DNA of 64,000 bases from assembly GCA_942493315.1 (NCBI GenBank), contig OW818690.1:372001-436000 (forward strand). The letters run 5' to 3'. Source of the stretch: UBA5429 sp942493315 (lineage in GTDB: Bacteria > Bacteroidota > Bacteroidia > Bacteroidales > WCHB1-69). The notes below the pieces were generated by a model. That model searched no databases, was not told the origin of the DNA, and saw nothing but the letters and a program-made list of their open reading frames with translations. The stretch's first letter is position 1, and each line of letters starts with the position of its first letter. Positions 52,849 through 61,539 of the stretch are shown here, one piece after another. The translations under genes and the position numbers were made by a program.

Positions 52849-54972
52849 CTAACTCCCTGATCCCAGAGTGAGATGCACGATATTTTTTCCTTTTAATTGA
52901 ACTTGTTTAACCACTCCTCGCCCCTCAATTTCAGTCTTATATCCAAATTTTGATAATTCAAAGATGGCATCAGAAATATTCATCCCTACAATTTGGATTA
53001 ACACGTTATTTTGAGTGATTTTTTGATCTAATTTTTTGGGTTGAAGAACAGGAGTAGGATTTGTTTGAGGTTTCTCATACTCTTTTAAAGTGGAGAAATT
53101 TTCAATATTCATAATTTTTTGAGCAATATTGGCAAACACTTCAACTGCTTCACCACTCATTTTTTCAATGTTGTACATATATACAATCATGGTATATTTT
53201 GGATTTTCGAAAGGGAAAAATCCGCAAAAAGAGGCACTATTTCTGGTTTTCAAATAGGAGTTTGTGGAAGGATCCCAGATGTCGCGTGTTCCTGTTTTAC
53301 CGGCAAAATGGGGATCAAATTCTGCATATTTTTTCGCTGTTCCGTGAGGTCCGGTTACTACGGCATGTAAATATTTTTTAGCTCTTTCTATCGTATAGGG
53401 TGAAGCGATCTGTTCATTGATGACATCCGTTTCATAAACCTGGATAACTCCATCATTCCCGGTGATCGATTTAACAAAAATGGGTCTAATCATTTTGCCA
53501 TTATTGGCTACCGCATTGTAATAGGTAAGTGTTTGAATCGGAGCCATTTTAAATCCGGCACCAAAACAAGTAGAATAAAATGTATTGATATCTTTTGCTC
53601 CCCTACGTATTGTTGGAGGTTTTATGGTTCCTAATTGTGTAGGTAATGAGTCAATGATCCCAAATTGATCCAATTTATTAATATATCCTTTGTAATTTTT
53701 AGGATATACACTAAAAACCATCGATGCAGTACCTTCATTATAAGATCTTTGGAAAATTTCAATTGGCTTTCCTAATCGGTGTAATGAACCGGCATCATCA
53801 CTATCATAACATTTGTCAAACTTCCTGTTACTAAACTGCCCTTTGATATCACACCCGCATAGATGGTATGATTTGGAAGTATCATCCGGTGTTGCTTCCA
53901 AATAGGTCAACAAAGAGGCCAGTTTAAAGGTGGAACCCGGTTCGCATTCGTGTCTTAATGCATAATTAAATTGTTCAGTGTAGTAATAGTTACCTTCCGT
54001 GCCATTTCTGGTTAAATTCGTAATCGCTTTCACTTCGCCGGTTTTGGTTTCCATCACAACCACACAACCCCAATCAGCATAATTAGTTAAAAGTTTATCC
54101 ATCAAACATTGATAAGCAATATACTGAATATCCAGATTAAGTGTTGTTTTGATATTGTATCCGTCAATTGGTTCTGTACTACCTTCTAATGGAACTTTGA
54201 TTTTGTTCATTTTAATGAACTTTTTAGTTCCCTTTTGTCCTGCCAACTCTTTATCAAACTGTTGTTCCAATCCTGTTTGTTCCTTATTTTGAATATTAAT
54301 ATTTCCTAAAGTTCTTTTAGCTAACTCACCATAAGGATAGAATCTTCTATAATAGACAGGAAATGAAACAACTCTGATTTTTTTACTACAAAATAGTGGA
54401 AGTTTATATAGAGCAGAAGTATCATCAGATGTTAATCTTTGTTTTTGACTATTTCTATCTGATTTTAAAATAGTTACATTTTTACCTTTCCAAATCGCAT
54501 CTTTCAGTTTATCCGTATAATAACTTTTTGGGTAGTTATATCTGGAGCTGAATCTATTATACAAAGCATCAGAGAGTTCTTCTATAAGATTATTGATAGC
54601 ACGAGTATCTGTATATTTTATTTCAGTTTGGTCATTATAGTAAAAACCTTCCCTTTTCACATCTTTAAACTTATATCTCAATTTTTTACCATCAATAACC
54701 AGATCAAAAACAGAATAATTGCTTACCAAAATTCTTCCTTGATCATCATAAATCTCTCCCCGAATAGGTTCAATTTTATTGTCAATTATAGTACAGTTGC
54801 AGGTAGAATCAGCAATCAAATCATCAGCAGAGGCATCTTTACAATTTGAAAATTCATTAGAAAATGCAGATAAATGAACAATTCTTAACACACATGCAAA
54901 TCCAAATAGAAGTGCAAATATATATATGATAAAGAGTCTTTTATGAAAAGTTTTTCTAATATCTTCTCCCAT
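52849..54972 (-). CDS. ftsI: FtsI/PBP3-type septal transpeptidase with PASTA-like tail
   Basis: 707 residues. One N-terminal membrane helix (LFIIYIFALLFGFACVL) is followed by the class B PBP dimerisation domain (IEPIRGEIYDDQGRILVSN) and the transpeptidase domain. Active-site motifs: S347-T-F-K350, S410-Y-N412 and K559-T-G561. The C-terminal 60 residues (IVGMNISDAIFELSKFGYK) resemble a PASTA domain, common in Bacteroidota FtsI. It cross-links septal peptidoglycan in the periplasm, working with FtsW. Its ATG is 9 nt after the ftsL stop. The 72-bp gap to murE is the largest in the cluster. Confidence 0.92.
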   Translation of the reverse strand: MGEDIRKTFHKRLFIIYIFALLFGFACVLRIVHLSAFSNEFSNCKDASADDLIADSTCNCTIIDNKIEPIRGEIYDDQGRILVSNYSVFDLVIDGKKLRYKFKDVKREGFYYNDQTEIKYTDTRAINNLIEELSDALYNRFSSRYNYPKSYYTDKLKDAIWKGKNVTILKSDRNSQKQRLTSDDTSALYKLPLFCSKKIRVVSFPVYYRRFYPYGELAKRTLGNINIQNKEQTGLEQQFDKELAGQKGTKKFIKMNKIKVPLEGSTEPIDGYNIKTTLNLDIQYIAYQCLMDKLLTNYADWGCVVVMETKTGEVKAITNLTRNGTEGNYYYTEQFNYALRHECEPGSTFKLASLLTYLEATPDDTSKSYHLCGCDIKGQFSNRKFDKCYDSDDAGSLHRLGKPIEIFQRSYNEGTASMVFSVYPKNYKGYINKLDQFGIIDSLPTQLGTIKPPTIRRGAKDINTFYSTCFGAGFKMAPIQTLTYYNAVANNGKMIRPIFVKSITGNDGVIQVYETDVINEQIASPYTIERAKKYLHAVVTGPHGTAKKYAEFDPHFAGKTGTRDIWDPSTNSYLKTRNSASFCGFFPFENPKYTMIVYMYNIEKMSGEAVEVFANIAQKIMNIENFSTLKEYEKPQTNPTPVLQPKKLDQKITQNNVLIQIVGMNISDAIFELSKFGYKTEIEGRGVVKQVQLKGKNIVHLTLGSGS

Positions 54973-54981
54973 TGTCTCGTT

Positions 54982-55356
54982 CTATTTTGAATTGTTTGAT
55001 TTGATAGTAATTTTATATGTATTAGAGTTGTTTTTTACAAAACCCATATTTTTAGCTTGTTCTTGAATGATAATTAATTGATTATAAGGAATAAACTGGT
55101 TGCTTTTTTTTAATTCATTGAGAATCATTTTATACTCGATCTCCTTTTTGTCAATCCATTTTGTTTTTTGTTTGATACTTTTCTGATTGATAATAGCAGT
55201 TAAAGCTAATCCAAAAAACAGAACAATAAAAGGGATATATTCCAAGGTTTTTCTTTGCAATAAAAAGTCCCCACTTAGGATAAATGTAAGCAGGTTCCTT
55301 TTAGGGATTTCGTTTCCTGTTTTGTTTTTGGTGTTATGTTCTGTACTATATTTCAT
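54982..55356 (-). CDS. ftsL: FtsL-like division protein
   Basis: 124 residues: a polar N-terminus, a single membrane helix (YIPFIVLFFGLALTAII) and a helical extracytoplasmic tail, the FtsL topology. Sequence similarity in this family is weak, so identification rests on topology, length and position between rsmH and ftsI. Its ATG overlaps the end of rsmH by 11 nt, consistent with coupled translation. It probably bridges FtsI/FtsW with FtsB/FtsQ-type partners. Confidence 0.8.
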   Translation of the reverse strand: MKYSTEHNTKNKTGNEIPKRNLLTFILSGDFLLQRKTLEYIPFIVLFFGLALTAIINQKSIKQKTKWIDKKEIEYKMILNELKKSNQFIPYNQLIIIQEQAKNMGFVKNNSNTYKITIKSNNSK

Positions 55357-56263
55357 GTTTCACGACTTCAATTTTTTCGGCTATTCTCAATTTGGCACTT
55401 CTGGCTCTGGAATTGATGGCAATCTCTTCAGCTGAAGGGATGATTGCTTTTCTGGCAATCAATTTAAAAGGGGTCAAAGGGTTTCCAAAGAAATCTTTTT
55501 CGAGTTTACCCTCCACATTTCCGGTTTTCAGAAAATTCTTTACCATTCTGTCTTCTAGTGAATGGTAGGAAATAACAGCCATTCTTCCACCCGGTTTAAG
55601 AGCTTCTATGGTTTGTTCGAGAAAACTTTGCAATGCTTCCATCTCTTCATTCACTTCAATACGGATCGCCTGAAAAACCTGAGACAATGTTTTGTTTTCT
55701 TTTCCAAAAGGAAGCGCAGGAGCTAATACTTCACACAGTTGTCCTGTTGTATCAATAGATTTGACTTCTCTAGCTTTCTCAATTAAAGTAGCCAGTTTAT
55801 ACCCGTTGTTAACTTCACCATAGAGATAAAACATTTTGGCTAACTTTTGAGCGGTATATGTATTTACGACATCTGCTGCAGACACACCTCTTGATCTGTT
55901 CATTCTCATATCCAACCGGTCATCAAACCGATGAGAGAACCCTCTTTCAGGTGTATCAAACTGATAGGAAGAAACGCCAAGATCGGCTAAAATTCCATCA
56001 ACAGGATATGCTTTATAAAACTGTAAAAACTTTTTAAGATATTTAAAATTATAGGGAATAAACTGAAAACGGGGATCATGGATGATATTATTCTGAGCAT
56101 CTTCATCTTGATCAAAACCAAACAATTTTCCTTCGTCATTCAAACGGTTCAACATCTCCTGTGAATGTCCGCCACCCCCATAAGTAACATCTACATACAC
56201 TCCATCAGGACGTGTAACTGCGCCAGAAACAGTTTCATTAAGAAGTACCGGTACGTGATACAT
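55346..56263 (-). CDS. rsmH: RsmH (MraW), 16S rRNA m4C1402 methyltransferase
   Basis: 305 residues, the normal family length. The N-terminus has HVPVLLNETV and the SAM-binding segment YVDVTYGGGGHSQEML. Further motifs are GILADLGVSS, RGFSHRFDDRLDMRM, QVFQAIRIEVNEEM and ISYHSLEDRMVKNF. It N4-methylates C1402 of 16S rRNA. It starts with ATG 5 nt after mraZ and overlaps ftsL, as in canonical dcw clusters. Confidence 0.94.
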   Translation of the reverse strand: MYHVPVLLNETVSGAVTRPDGVYVDVTYGGGGHSQEMLNRLNDEGKLFGFDQDEDAQNNIIHDPRFQFIPYNFKYLKKFLQFYKAYPVDGILADLGVSSYQFDTPERGFSHRFDDRLDMRMNRSRGVSAADVVNTYTAQKLAKMFYLYGEVNNGYKLATLIEKAREVKSIDTTGQLCEVLAPALPFGKENKTLSQVFQAIRIEVNEEMEALQSFLEQTIEALKPGGRMAVISYHSLEDRMVKNFLKTGNVEGKLEKDFFGNPLTPFKLIARKAIIPSAEEIAINSRARSAKLRIAEKIEVVKHEI

Positions 56264-56268
56264 ATTGA

Positions 56269-56739
56269 TTATTTTTGAAGGTTCTGTAAGGCTAAACGAG
56301 CGTGAATACTTTTATTCAACTCTTCTAATGATTCTGGGGACATTTTGAATTTGGATGCGTAATAGTTGTAATCCCAAACTTCGATAACCCCATTAGAGAA
56401 AAGTAAAACAACTTCATTTTGGAATTGGTATTGTTCCAAAAAAGCTTTAGGAATCACAATCCGATCCTGAGAATCACTATCAATCGATTGTGAATCTAAG
56501 AGAAAGGCATTCCGAAACAATTTTAATTCTGTATCACTGTAATCTAAAGAGTTTAAAAAAGCATTCTGTTTGTCCGCTTCCGTTTTAGTCCATAAAAATA
56601 TGTGATTTCCAAATCCATGAGTTACAAAAAATGATCTTCTTTCAGTTTCGGGAATGCTTTTCAGTAAAGCAGATGGAAGTTTCAACCTTCCATGCTTTTC
56701 CAAACTAACTGAATAATAAGCGTGTCCTAATTGGATCAT
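56269..56739 (-). CDS. mraZ: MraZ, transcriptional regulator at the head of the dcw operon
   Basis: 156 residues from ATG 56739 (MIQLGHAYYS). A TTG 21 nt upstream is in frame, but it overlaps the -7 box at 56758-56765, so the ATG is preferred. Two SpoVT/AbrB-like swapped-hairpin motifs are visible: LEKHGRLKLPSALL and DSQDRIVIPKAFLEQY, with the D-x-x-G/DRI-x-P pattern of MraZ. In other bacteria MraZ binds direct repeats upstream of its own gene and tunes the cluster; I could not recognise clear operator repeats here. Confidence 0.9.
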   Translation of the reverse strand: MIQLGHAYYSVSLEKHGRLKLPSALLKSIPETERRSFFVTHGFGNHIFLWTKTEADKQNAFLNSLDYSDTELKLFRNAFLLDSQSIDSDSQDRIVIPKAFLEQYQFQNEVVLLFSNGVIEVWDYNYYASKFKMSPESLEELNKSIHARLALQNLQK

Positions 56740-56757
56740 TTTTTCTTTTTTATGCGA

Positions 56758-56765
56758 CAAAAATA
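56758..56765 (-). promoter_or_regulatory. -7 box of the dcw operon promoter
   Basis: Minus strand TATTTTTG, a perfect TAnnTTTG, ends 18 nt before the mraZ ATG, implying a very short leader. The -33 TTG is not evident. This is probably the main promoter for the run mraZ to ftsW, which has no gap over 75 bp. Confidence 0.5.
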
Positions 56766-57139
56766 CATCTTTTTTTTTATTAATTCCAGATTGTTAATAA
56801 AATAATCTATAAATTGCAATTATTTTTTCTATCTATCTGAATATCAATGTGGAAAAATAAGGAAATATTTTTTGGATTAAAATGTTGTTAACAATAAAAT
56901 ATTGATAATTCAGGGTTTAGATCAAACATTTTAAAAATATATAATGATTTCATTTTCATTGAAATACAAAAATACAATTTTTAAAATTAAAAATAAAAAT
57001 ATTATTGGAAAAAAATGGCAAAAAAAGGAATTTGACTCCTTTTTATTCTCTTGTAATGGATTCTTAACAGGATATTAATTTTTGTGTCACTTTTAATTGG
57101 GTACTTTGCACCTAAATATAGATACCTAAAAAAAACGAT
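56766..57139. other. AT-rich divergent intergenic region between mraZ and ppx
   Basis: No gene visible. It is very AT-rich, with a perfect 10-bp palindrome TTGTTAACAA at 56885-56894. On the plus strand TTG (57082-57084), a 17-nt spacer and TACTTTG (57102-57108) form a plausible promoter for the Ppx gene about 32 nt before its ATG. Confidence 0.55.
57082..57108 (+). promoter_or_regulatory. Candidate promoter of the Ppx/GppA gene
   Basis: TTG at 57082-57084, then 17 nt, then TACTTTGC. The -7 box is one base short of the full TAnnTTTG consensus, but spacing and position are right. Confidence 0.4.
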
Positions 57140-58042
57140 ATGAATTTAATTAAATTTGCTGCGATCGACATTGGCTCTAATGCCGTTAGATTGCTCATTA
57201 TGAGCATCAATCCTGAAAAAGGGATCGAATCTATCAATAAAGAACTCCTGATAAGAGTTCCCCTCCGACTTGGAAAAGAATCTTTCGATTTGGGGAAAAT
57301 ACCGGATGACAAACAAAAACAATTGATTCGTTTAATGAAAGTATTCAAACACTTGATGAAATTGTATGAAGTTACCGATTATAGAGCCTGCGCCACTGCC
57401 GCAATGAGAGAGGCTAAAAACAGAAATAATGTGATTAAAGAAGTGTTTAAAGAAACAGAGATTGTAATTGATACAATTGATGGTGATGAAGAGGCTTTAA
57501 TTATTTATGACAGTCATTTTTTATATCATTTAAAAGAACAAAAAAATTATCTTTTTGTAGATGTGGGAGGTGGTAGTACGGAGATTTCATTGATTGCAAA
57601 CGGAGACTTAGTGGAATATTTTTCCTACAAAATTGGGACTATTCGTATTCTTCTTAACAAGGTGGAAGAGGAAGAATTTCAGAAAATGCATCATGAACTG
57701 TCTTTTTTAAAAGAACGATACGGTGTTTCTGAAATCATTGCAACAGGAGGAAATATTGTCAAATTGAACACATTAGTGAATGTAAAAAAAGGGCGAAAAC
57801 TCACCCTTACAGCATTAATAGACATGAATGACAAATTGAAAGATTTGACGATTGAACAACGGATGGATATCTATAAGTTAAAAACGGATCGGGCTGACAT
57901 TATCACCAATGCCGGAGATATTTACATAGATATTGCTCAGAATGTGGGAGCTGAATTTTTCCTTGTTCCTAAAATGGGGCTTATTGATGGAATTATTCAC
58001 TTGCTATATAAAAAGTGGACTAAGACTAATCCTTTAAAATAA
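57140..58042 (+). CDS. Ppx/GppA family exopolyphosphatase / pppGpp phosphohydrolase
   Basis: 300 residues: the compact, two-subdomain actin-fold form without the C-terminal HD-like domain of E. coli Ppx. Phosphate-binding loops: IDIGSNAVRLLI (residues 9-20), the CATAAMREAKN segment, and FVDVGGGSTEISL, plus IATGGNIVKL later. The family hydrolyses inorganic polyphosphate and/or converts pppGpp to ppGpp; the sequence does not tell which. It is divergent from mraZ, and its 3' end overlaps that of fhs by 9 bp tail-to-tail. Confidence 0.88.
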   Translation: MNLIKFAAIDIGSNAVRLLIMSINPEKGIESINKELLIRVPLRLGKESFDLGKIPDDKQKQLIRLMKVFKHLMKLYEVTDYRACATAAMREAKNRNNVIKEVFKETEIVIDTIDGDEEALIIYDSHFLYHLKEQKNYLFVDVGGGSTEISLIANGDLVEYFSYKIGTIRILLNKVEEEEFQKMHHELSFLKERYGVSEIIATGGNIVKLNTLVNVKKGRKLTLTALIDMNDKLKDLTIEQRMDIYKLKTDRADIITNAGDIYIDIAQNVGAEFFLVPKMGLIDGIIHLLYKKWTKTNPLK

Positions 58043-59704
58043 TCCGCTGATATTTCCTTCATTGTCAATATCAATAAACTCGGAAGATGGAATTTCGGGT
58101 AATCCCGGCATTCTCATAATGTCACCGGCTATTGGGATAACAAATCCGGCACCTGAAGCTATTTCAATCTCCCGGATATTAACAATGAATCCTGTTGGTC
58201 TGTTTTTTAGTTCCGGTTTATCCGATAACGATTTTTGAGTTTTGGCAATACAAACAGGTAAGTGTTGCAATCCCAACTCTTCAATCATTTTTAAATCTTT
58301 TCTTGCTTTTAAAGAGAATTCTACTCCTGCAGCCCCATACATTTCAAGAGCAACGGTTTCTATTTTCTTTTCTATACTCCAGCTGAATTCATAAATAGGT
58401 TGGAAACAAGAGGAACAATCTTCCGTTGCCTCAATTACCAATTTAGCTAAATCTTTTGCTCCTTCGCCCCCTTTAGCCCATGATTCGTTTAGGGAAAACC
58501 TTATTTTTTTATTTTTAAGATGTTTTTCAACAATGGCAATTTCTTCTGTTGTATCACTGTCAAATTTATTCAAAGCAACTACCGGACTTAAATTAAAATA
58601 GAGAATATTTTCAATGTGTTTGTCAAGGTTTTGCAAGCCTTTTTGAACGGCATCAGGATTGGAAATTTCAAGATCTTTCAGTGCAACACCTCCATGATAC
58701 TTCAACGCTCTGATTGTGGCAACTATAACTGCTGCATTAGGAGTTAATTTTCCATATTGTGCCTTAATATCGAAAAACTTTTCTGCACCTAACTCTGAAG
58801 CAAATCCGGCTTCAGTTACTACATAATCACTTAAAGATAAACCCATTTTTGTAGCAATCAATGAATTGGTTCCCTGTGCAATATTCGCAAACGGGCCGCC
58901 ATGAATGATGGCAGGGGTATTTTCTAATGTTTGAACCAGATTGGGTTTAATCGCTTCTTTGAGTAAGGCAGCCATAGCACCCTGAGCTTTCAAATCTTTA
59001 GCATAAATGGGCTTTTTTTCGTAAGTAAAACCAATAAAAATATTTCCTAATTTATGTTTCAAATCATTGATATCTGTAGCTAAACATAAAATGGCCATAA
59101 TTTCTGAAGCGGCAGTAATATCAAACCCTGTTTCACGAGGAATCCCTTGTGTTTCACCCCCTAATCCGATCACAATGTTGCGCAATGAACGCTCATTCAT
59201 ATCCATTACCCTTTTCCATCTAACTGTTCTTCCATCTAACCCCAGATTTCTGGTTTTGCTTTGTAGATTATTGTCAATTAAAGCAGCTAAAAGATTGTGT
59301 GCTTTTTCAATAGCAGATAGATCCCCGGTAAAATGTAAGTTGATATCTTCCATCGGAATCACTTGTGCATAACCACCCCCGGCAGCTCCCCCTTTAATCC
59401 CAAAAACAGGTCCTAAAGATGGTTCCCTTAGAACAACAGTAGTTTTATGCCCTAATAAGTTCATCCCTTGAGCTAAACCAATGGAAGTAGTAGTTTTCCC
59501 TTCCCCAGCAGGAGTCGGTGTAATCGCTGTAACTAAAATCAATTTACTGCTTTTAATTTTTTCTTCATCGATAAGACTTAAAGGAAGTTTCGATTTGAAC
59601 TTTCCATAGTACTCTAATACTTCTTTGTCGATGTTCAATTTTGCTGCAATATCTTTGATATGCAACATATTTGCTTCTCTGGCGATTTCAATGTCTTTTT
59701 TCAT
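58034..59704 (-). CDS. fhs: Formate-tetrahydrofolate ligase
   Basis: 556 residues, the usual length. P-loop T64-PAGEGKTTT, followed by REPSLGPVFGIKGGAAGGGYAQV and the MEDINLHFTGD motif; the C-terminus ends near SGAGFVIPIAGDIMRMPGLP. It forms 10-formyl-THF from formate, THF and ATP in cytosolic one-carbon metabolism. No other folate gene lies beside it. A strong hairpin upstream separates it from the preceding gene, but I could not define its own promoter with confidence. The 3' end overlaps the Ppx gene by 9 bp on the opposite strand. Confidence 0.95.
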   Translation of the reverse strand: MKKDIEIAREANMLHIKDIAAKLNIDKEVLEYYGKFKSKLPLSLIDEEKIKSSKLILVTAITPTPAGEGKTTTSIGLAQGMNLLGHKTTVVLREPSLGPVFGIKGGAAGGGYAQVIPMEDINLHFTGDLSAIEKAHNLLAALIDNNLQSKTRNLGLDGRTVRWKRVMDMNERSLRNIVIGLGGETQGIPRETGFDITAASEIMAILCLATDINDLKHKLGNIFIGFTYEKKPIYAKDLKAQGAMAALLKEAIKPNLVQTLENTPAIIHGGPFANIAQGTNSLIATKMGLSLSDYVVTEAGFASELGAEKFFDIKAQYGKLTPNAAVIVATIRALKYHGGVALKDLEISNPDAVQKGLQNLDKHIENILYFNLSPVVALNKFDSDTTEEIAIVEKHLKNKKIRFSLNESWAKGGEGAKDLAKLVIEATEDCSSCFQPIYEFSWSIEKKIETVALEMYGAAGVEFSLKARKDLKMIEELGLQHLPVCIAKTQKSLSDKPELKNRPTGFIVNIREIEIASGAGFVIPIAGDIMRMPGLPEIPSSEFIDIDNEGNISGLF

Positions 59705-59716
59705 TTATATTTTTTT

Positions 59717-59757
59717 AAAATAAAAAATGTATGAAAATGTTTCCATTTTCATACATT
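59717..59757 (-). terminator. Strong rho-independent terminator after the DOMON-like T9SS gene
   Basis: AATGTATGAAAATG and CATTTTCATACATT form a perfect 14-bp stem with a TTTC loop (59726-59757). On the minus strand it is followed by TTTTTTATTTT. It sits between the DOMON-like gene and fhs, both on the minus strand. Confidence 0.75.
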
Positions 59758-59786
59758 CACGTTCAGATTTTAATCAATAATTTTCA

Positions 59787-61001
59787 TTACTTTTTAATCA
59801 ATTTAACAGATGGACGATCTTTGTCGTCGATAGTAAAAATGTAGAATCCCGATGGAAGGGTAGTGAGGCTGATCATCATGTTTTCATGGTTAATGACTCC
59901 CCTAAGTAAAGCAACACCATTAGCATTGCTTATTGAGTAGGTTTTCCCGATCAACGAACCATCAACAGCAATAGTACTGTATTGATCCGCAGGATTAGGA
60001 TAAAGATTTATTTTGTTTTTGTTTTCATTTTCATTGATTCCGATTACAACAATATCTACACATTCACTTCTTTTGGTGCACCCATCTTGTGTAATTTCAA
60101 CAGCATAACTACCGGTTACTGTGGCACTATGCATTTGTTGTGTTGCGAAAGGTAGTGGTTCAAAATTGTTATTGCAATCTACCCACTGGTAAGTTCCGAT
60201 TGTATTAACAGCGGTCATCAAATTTCCATTAACAATTAATGAAACGTCAATGACAGTTAAATTAGCAGTTACCGCTAATCTTTCTAAAGATTCAAGTCCA
60301 GATACTGTTTGAGTGGCATAATAGATGGATCCGTTTACTAAAGGAGTCGTTGTTGGTAAAGCAGTGGTTGAAGTAGAAGAACTGTACCATTTGATTCCCA
60401 ATCCGGTAACCGTTAAATCAGCTAACGTATTCCCTTCACAAAACGATTGTTGAGCTGCTCCTGTAGGTGCTGCAGGAGGAGTAGGTACTAGTGTAAAAGT
60501 TAAACTGGTTGTCCCCATGTGGTTTGATCCATGATCATTAGCATTGAAAGTATTAGTACTTCCTCGAGCCCAAATCACATTCAAATTTCCGGTTTGAGCC
60601 AAAAATATATAATCGCGGATATCTCCTGTATTTAACACTCTGTTCGCAACTATTGTTCTTGCTGTTCCGACTGTATTGTCTGAAACAATAGTCCAGTTTT
60701 GTGTGTTATCAAAAACAGGTGCTGAAAACCCGGTTAAATAGGCATCTGGTGTAGTTAATGGAGCGAGTTTGTGCGAAAAGAACAGATCTGTACCGTTAGT
60801 CATGGTTGTTGCATTGAACCCAACAGAAAACCATCTACTGGCAGGACCGGTGACAGTTAAGGTAACTTGAGTGCTCAAATCAATTTTTACATTCATTTCT
60901 AAACCTGAGGTATTAGAAAGTGTAACTACTCCTGAAGTATAGGTTTGTCCTTGTGCCCATCCTGTCAAGAGTACGAATAAAAAAGTATATATGCTTTTCA
61001 T
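59787..61001 (-). CDS. Secreted DOMON-like protein with Ig-like domain and T9SS sorting domain
   Basis: 404 residues from ATG 61001 (MKSIYTFLFVLLTGWAQGQ, a clean signal peptide); an upstream in-frame start would precede the promoter and is rejected. Residues about 20-175 form a beta-rich DOMON-like domain (WFSVGFNATTM, GTDLFFSH, NWTIVSDN), a fold that binds haem or sugars in other proteins; I see no firm haem ligand. Residues about 180-255 are Ig-like (FCEGNTLADLTVTG, IKWYSS, YYATQTVSG), as in many Bacteroidota adhesins. Residues 331-404 (LYPNPADQYS to SVKLIKK) are a T9SS type A sorting signal. It has a consensus promoter and a strong terminator, so it is a single-gene unit. Function unknown; surface ligand binding is inferred. 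Confidence 0.85.
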   Translation of the reverse strand: MKSIYTFLFVLLTGWAQGQTYTSGVVTLSNTSGLEMNVKIDLSTQVTLTVTGPASRWFSVGFNATTMTNGTDLFFSHKLAPLTTPDAYLTGFSAPVFDNTQNWTIVSDNTVGTARTIVANRVLNTGDIRDYIFLAQTGNLNVIWARGSTNTFNANDHGSNHMGTTSLTFTLVPTPPAAPTGAAQQSFCEGNTLADLTVTGLGIKWYSSSTSTTALPTTTPLVNGSIYYATQTVSGLESLERLAVTANLTVIDVSLIVNGNLMTAVNTIGTYQWVDCNNNFEPLPFATQQMHSATVTGSYAVEITQDGCTKRSECVDIVVIGINENENKNKINLYPNPADQYSTIAVDGSLIGKTYSISNANGVALLRGVINHENMMISLTTLPSGFYIFTIDDKDRPSVKLIKK

Positions 61002-61025
61002 TGTTTTTTGTTTTAAATTATGAGG

Positions 61026-61055
61026 CAAAGATAAAGCATATATTTGTATTGACAA
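61026..61055 (-). promoter_or_regulatory. Consensus promoter of the DOMON-like gene
   Basis: Minus strand: TTG (61053-61055), 19-nt spacer, TATCTTTG (61026-61033), a perfect match to the Bacteroidota TTG-N19-TAnnTTTG pattern, 25 nt before the ATG. Confidence 0.7.
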
Positions 61056-61098
61056 AACTAATTTTATCTATAAAAGCTATAGATAACGTCAATGCAAA

Positions 61099-61431
61099 CT
61101 AGCAATTTTCGTGATCTCTACATCTTCTTTTTCTACGAGCAGCTCCGCAAGGTCCACCAAAAATGATGCTAATTCCCAACATAAATCCAAAATCGTACCA
61201 ACCACCATTATTATTAACGGCATAAATGGCCACTCTCTCTTTAAAAAGGCTAACGATAAAAGTAACAGGAGAAATGATTCCATGCCAAAGGCCATTCCAA
61301 AAACCATACGTTTTATCACCAATACATGCGGTCACATCAATAGATTTGGCACATCCTGCAAGCAGGACAACAGCTATTAAAGAGATTCCAACAATTCGTA
61401 AATACTTGTTTAATTGATTGTTATTGTTCAT
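61099..61431 (-). CDS. Small lipoprotein of unknown function
   Basis: 110 residues. Lipobox LLAGC with C27 after a hydrophobic segment (IVGISLIAVVLLAG). The body contains YGFWNGLWHGIISPVTFIVSLF and NNNGGWYDFGFMLGISIIFGG, two hydrophobic segments around a polar YAVNNNG turn, and a basic, cysteine-containing tail (RRKRRCRDHENC). I recall similar small proteins with the FWxGLWHG and NNGGWYDFGF motifs in many bacteria, all uncharacterised. It has its own TATATTTG promoter and is divergent from the riboswitch-controlled gene. Confidence 0.8.
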   Translation of the reverse strand: MNNNNQLNKYLRIVGISLIAVVLLAGCAKSIDVTACIGDKTYGFWNGLWHGIISPVTFIVSLFKERVAIYAVNNNGGWYDFGFMLGISIIFGGPCGAARRKRRCRDHENC

Positions 61432-61475
61432 TTTTTTTAATTATTTAATTGATTTTTATAAATTAATAATGGAGC

Positions 61476-61507
61476 AAATATAAGAAATTTTCAAATCAGT
61501 ATTGCAA
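61476..61507 (-). promoter_or_regulatory. Promoter of the small lipoprotein gene
   Basis: Minus strand TATATTTG at 61476-61483; the TTG at 61505-61507 gives 21-nt spacing. Its -33 element forms half of the palindrome ATTGCAAT (61501-61508), shared with the divergent promoter. Confidence 0.5.
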
Positions 61508-61531
61508 TTTTAAAAATAATTCGTATTTTTG
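61502..61531 (+). promoter_or_regulatory. Promoter of the cobalamin-riboswitch transcript
   Basis: TTG at 61502-61504, 19-nt spacer, TATTTTTG at 61524-61531: a perfect consensus, ending just before the riboswitch begins. Confidence 0.7.
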
Positions 61532-61539
61532 CCGCTGAT

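Noticed and set aside
56766..57139. MraZ-type operator repeats upstream of mraZ
   Set aside because: I looked for the direct GGG-containing repeats known in other bacteria and found none; the only symmetric site is TTGTTAACAA, which is not an MraZ box.
61089..61322. Alternative 77-codon ORF overlapping the small lipoprotein
   Set aside because: Different frame of the same DNA; the 110-codon frame has a lipobox and conserved-looking motifs.
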